From: Bacillus sp. THAF10
GTDB taxonomy: Bacteria; Bacillota; Bacilli; Bacillales; Bacillaceae_I
DNA length: 64,000 bases
NCBI RefSeq assembly: GCF_009363695.1
Contig: NZ_CP045403.1
Location: 2,150,001-2,214,000, forward strand
Direction of reading: 5' to 3'
A model generated the notes under the pieces. It saw only the letters and a list, made by a program, of their open reading frames with translations. It ran no database searches and had not been told where the DNA came from. The stretch's first letter is position 1; every line of letters starts with the position of its first letter. This document shows positions 62,277 to 64,000 of this stretch, in pieces. A program made the position numbers and the translations under genes.

Positions 62277-63419
62277 TTACCCTTTTTTAGGAGGTCTCTT
62301 CCCCCAATATTGATATAAATCTGTTTTGATGAAGCCATTGAACAGCTTCCGTTTCTTAGTGGCTTTTTTACCATATAAATTTTCAAATCCCTCATGAGAG
62401 GTGAGCATATAAATAGACCATGTATCCAGATCAGAAAAAGCTTTTCCCATTTCTTTATACATCTTCTCCACATCTGGTCTATCTCCAAGTCGTTCTCCAT
62501 ATGGAGGGTTACCTACAATAACCCCGTATTCTTTTTGTGTGGTAAAATCGGCAACCTGCATTTGTTTAAATTGAATAAGCTCTCCAAGACCTGCTTCAAA
62601 AGCATTTTCTTTGGCTATCCCAATCATTCTGTGGTCCACGTCAAAGCCTGCAATATCTAAAGGCTGATCATAGTTTGCAAGGCCCTCAACTTCATCCCGT
62701 GCACGATTCCACGCATCTTGGCCTATCCATTCCCACCCCTCAGACACAAATTCTCTATTAAAGCCTGGTGCAATATTTTGGCCAATAAGGGCAGCTTCTA
62801 TCGGAATGGTACCAGATCCGCAAAAAGGGTCAACAAATGGTTTGCTTGGATTCCAATTTGTTAACAGCACCAAAGATGCAGCGAGGGTTTCTTTCAGTGG
62901 TGCTTCCCCTTGAGATGCTCGATATCCACGTTTATGCAGGCCTGCTCCACTGGCATCGATTGTAATTTGTGCAACATCTTTTAAAAGAGCAACTTCAATT
63001 TTAAATTTCGCCCCATTTTCATCTAACCATGAGGAAGAAATTCCGTAATGTTCTTTCATTTTTTCAACAACTGCTTTTTTCACGATCGATTGGCAATCGG
63101 GTACACTAAAAAGCTTTGATTTAACAGACTTTCCCACAACAGGAAATTCTGCGTTCTCCGGCAGATAATCGCCCCACGGGATGGCTTTTGTTTGTTGAAA
63201 AAGTTCTTCAAAGGTTGTCGCTTTAAATTCGCCTACTAATATTTTTATTCTGTCTGCGGTTCTTAGCCATAAATTAGTTCGGCAAATGGCGGCAGCGTCT
63301 CCTTTAAAAATGACTTTTCCATTATCGACGGTACAATCATAACCTAGATCTCTAACTTCCTTTGCTACCAATGCTTCTAGTCCCATTGCTGCTGTAGCAA
63401 TCAATGTGTATTGTTTCAT
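62277..63419 (-). CDS. ypsC: THUMP-domain 23S rRNA (guanine-N2) methyltransferase-like
   Basis: A 380-residue protein of the RlmL N-terminal type. An N-terminal ferredoxin-like/THUMP region (about 1-160) is followed by a SAM fold with FVDPFCGSGTIPIE (motif I) and the catalytic VGNPPYGERLG (NPPY), typical of guanine-N2 methylation in rRNA. The ATG at 63419 follows AGGA by 8 bases; earlier in-frame ATGs are weaker. It lies next to rnpB as in B. subtilis. Confidence 0.92.
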   Translation of the reverse strand: MKQYTLIATAAMGLEALVAKEVRDLGYDCTVDNGKVIFKGDAAAICRTNLWLRTADRIKILVGEFKATTFEELFQQTKAIPWGDYLPENAEFPVVGKSVKSKLFSVPDCQSIVKKAVVEKMKEHYGISSSWLDENGAKFKIEVALLKDVAQITIDASGAGLHKRGYRASQGEAPLKETLAASLVLLTNWNPSKPFVDPFCGSGTIPIEAALIGQNIAPGFNREFVSEGWEWIGQDAWNRARDEVEGLANYDQPLDIAGFDVDHRMIGIAKENAFEAGLGELIQFKQMQVADFTTQKEYGVIVGNPPYGERLGDRPDVEKMYKEMGKAFSDLDTWSIYMLTSHEGFENLYGKKATKKRKLFNGFIKTDLYQYWGKRPPKKG

Positions 63420-63494
63420 CTTCTTCATCCTAACTGTAGTCAGTTTCATTTTTATTATGTAATTGTAAGGAAAGTATTTTGGTCTGTTAAACTA

Positions 63495-63620
63495 CTGTTG
63501 ATTTCCGGAAATGGCTCTACTCCTTCGAGTCGGTGCTGGAGCCTCCTCGGCTTCGCCTGTTGTGTCACAAGTCTTTCGCTTCACTCCCGCGGAAGTCTTC
63601 GCCTTTGATCTAATCAACAG
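63495..63620. repeat. Bacillaceae-type intergenic repeat, copy 3
   Basis: A 126-bp element with ends CTGTTGATT and AATCAACAG and a core of GGAGCCTCCTCGGCTTCGCC and CCCGCGGAAGTCTTCGCC. It is the best-preserved of three copies in the window. This family is common between genes in many Bacillaceae. It can fold into a long stem. Confidence 0.7.
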
Positions 63621-63646
63621 CTAACTACTAGCCAACCTATTAAATA

Positions 63647-63675
63647 AAGCTCCCCTGAAGCGTTCAGGGGAGCTT
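63647..63675 (-). terminator. rnpB terminator
   Basis: AAGCTCCCCTGAA and TTCAGGGGAGCTT form a perfect 13-bp stem with a GCG loop; TTATTTAAT follows on the minus strand. Confidence 0.88.
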
Positions 63676-63704
63676 AGTTCATCATTATTGTAATGGTGCG
63701 ACAT

Positions 63705-64000
63705 TCAATCAATAGTGATCTGTAAGCCATGTTCTGTTCCTTTGTACTGCAAACGGATCGCTCCTTGTACGCAGGTGGTAACCATCTGTCTACAGAAACT
63801 TAAAAGTATCTGTCCCTCTCATTGTTGGATTCCTTAGAGAAGGTGCCCCTACCATTATTTGGGTTTCTCGCTCGAGGGGTTTACCTCGTTCCACTCTTAC
63901 AATTTCTTGTAAGACTACGTCACTGTGGCACTTTCAAGGTAGTAACACCATATCACAAGGACTTAGGTGTGTTCCCTGCCGTTAGCCTCGTCATAAAAAC
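63705..64000 (-). ncRNA. rnpB: RNase P RNA (class B), 3' part
   Basis: On the minus strand the sequence contains landmarks of Bacillus RNase P RNA: GAAAGTGCCACAGTGACG, GAGTGGAACGAGGTAAACCC, TCGAGCGAGAAACCC, GGTAGGGGCACC and the 3' GCAGTACAAAGGAAC then GGCTTACAG. It is the catalytic RNA that matures tRNA 5' ends. The 5' part lies beyond the right edge; the 3' end is set approximately. Position after ypsC matches B. subtilis. Confidence 0.95.

Noticed and set aside
63411..63608. Plus-strand ORF in the ypsC-rnpB gap
   Set aside because: It is derived from the intergenic repeat at 63495-63620.

Overview
The window looks like the chromosome of a low-GC Gram-positive spore-former of the Bacillaceae. 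Genes are preceded by strong AGGAGG-type ribosome binding sites, GTG and TTG starts are common, and intergenic hairpins are followed by T-runs. Two YjcZ-type spore peptides are present. From about 3.3 kb to the right end the gene order follows the Bacillus subtilis segment ypmS-ypmR-ypmQ ... ypmP ... ypkP-dfrA-thyB-ypjQ-ypjP-ypiP-yphP ... ypgR-ypgQ-bsaA ... ugtP-cspD-ypzA-ypeQ-ypeP-ypdQ ... ypcP-ypbS-ypbR-ypbQ-bcsA ... ypwA-ypvA ... ypsC-rnpB. The species cannot be fixed from the sequence alone. No tRNA, rRNA or CRISPR array was seen.

Layout. 0-3.2 kb: a secreted coiled-coil protein, a zinc-ribbon protein, an alpha/beta hydrolase, a DUF4397 protein and two spore peptides. 3.3-5.6 kb: ypmS-ypmR-ypmQ. 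5.7-18 kb: an eight-gene minus-strand operon encoding a large secreted/membrane protein, an ABC-2 exporter (ATPase and permease), a coiled-coil membrane protein with a long Gly-Gln repeat, a MoxR AAA+ ATPase, a DUF58 protein and two membrane VWA proteins. This operon and the nucleoside hydrolase and PCYCGC lipoprotein beside it lie between ypmQ and ypmP, so they look like an accessory insertion relative to B. subtilis. 20-35.7 kb: housekeeping genes (DegV, ypmP, SRAP, thyA-dfrA-ypkP, ypjQ-ypjP, ypiP, brxA, ypgR, an ABC-F ATPase, ypgQ, a second DegV, gpx, fhs), plus a Pro-Pro-endopeptidase-like metalloprotease. 35.8-45.5 kb: ugtP, a methyltransferase, FetAB-type exporter genes, topB, cspD, zinc-finger and RNase H-like genes. 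45.6-54.4 kb: ypcP, ypbS, a nucleotidyltransferase, the double dynamin DynA, a Fur-box-controlled microprotein, and the alkylpyrone pair bcsA-ypbQ. 54.6-64 kb: a CheX-like gene, a mobile element, ypwA, a DinG-like helicase, the rRNA methyltransferase ypsC and the 3' part of rnpB.

The clearest unusual find is a 2,998-bp transposon (55071-58068). It has 27-bp terminal inverted repeats (25/27 identical), a 7-bp target duplication and arrays of a 13-bp subterminal motif. It encodes a small accessory protein, a zinc-finger/HTH/DDE transposase whose frame is interrupted by one in-frame TGA, and a small membrane protein as cargo. It has landed exactly in the loop of the bidirectional terminator between the CheX-like gene and ypwA, and it carries its own hairpins near both ends that may replace the lost terminator. 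Other points of interest are the MoxR/VWA/ABC operon, the Fur-controlled 31-residue protein, the PPEP-like protease and several families of interspersed intergenic repeats.
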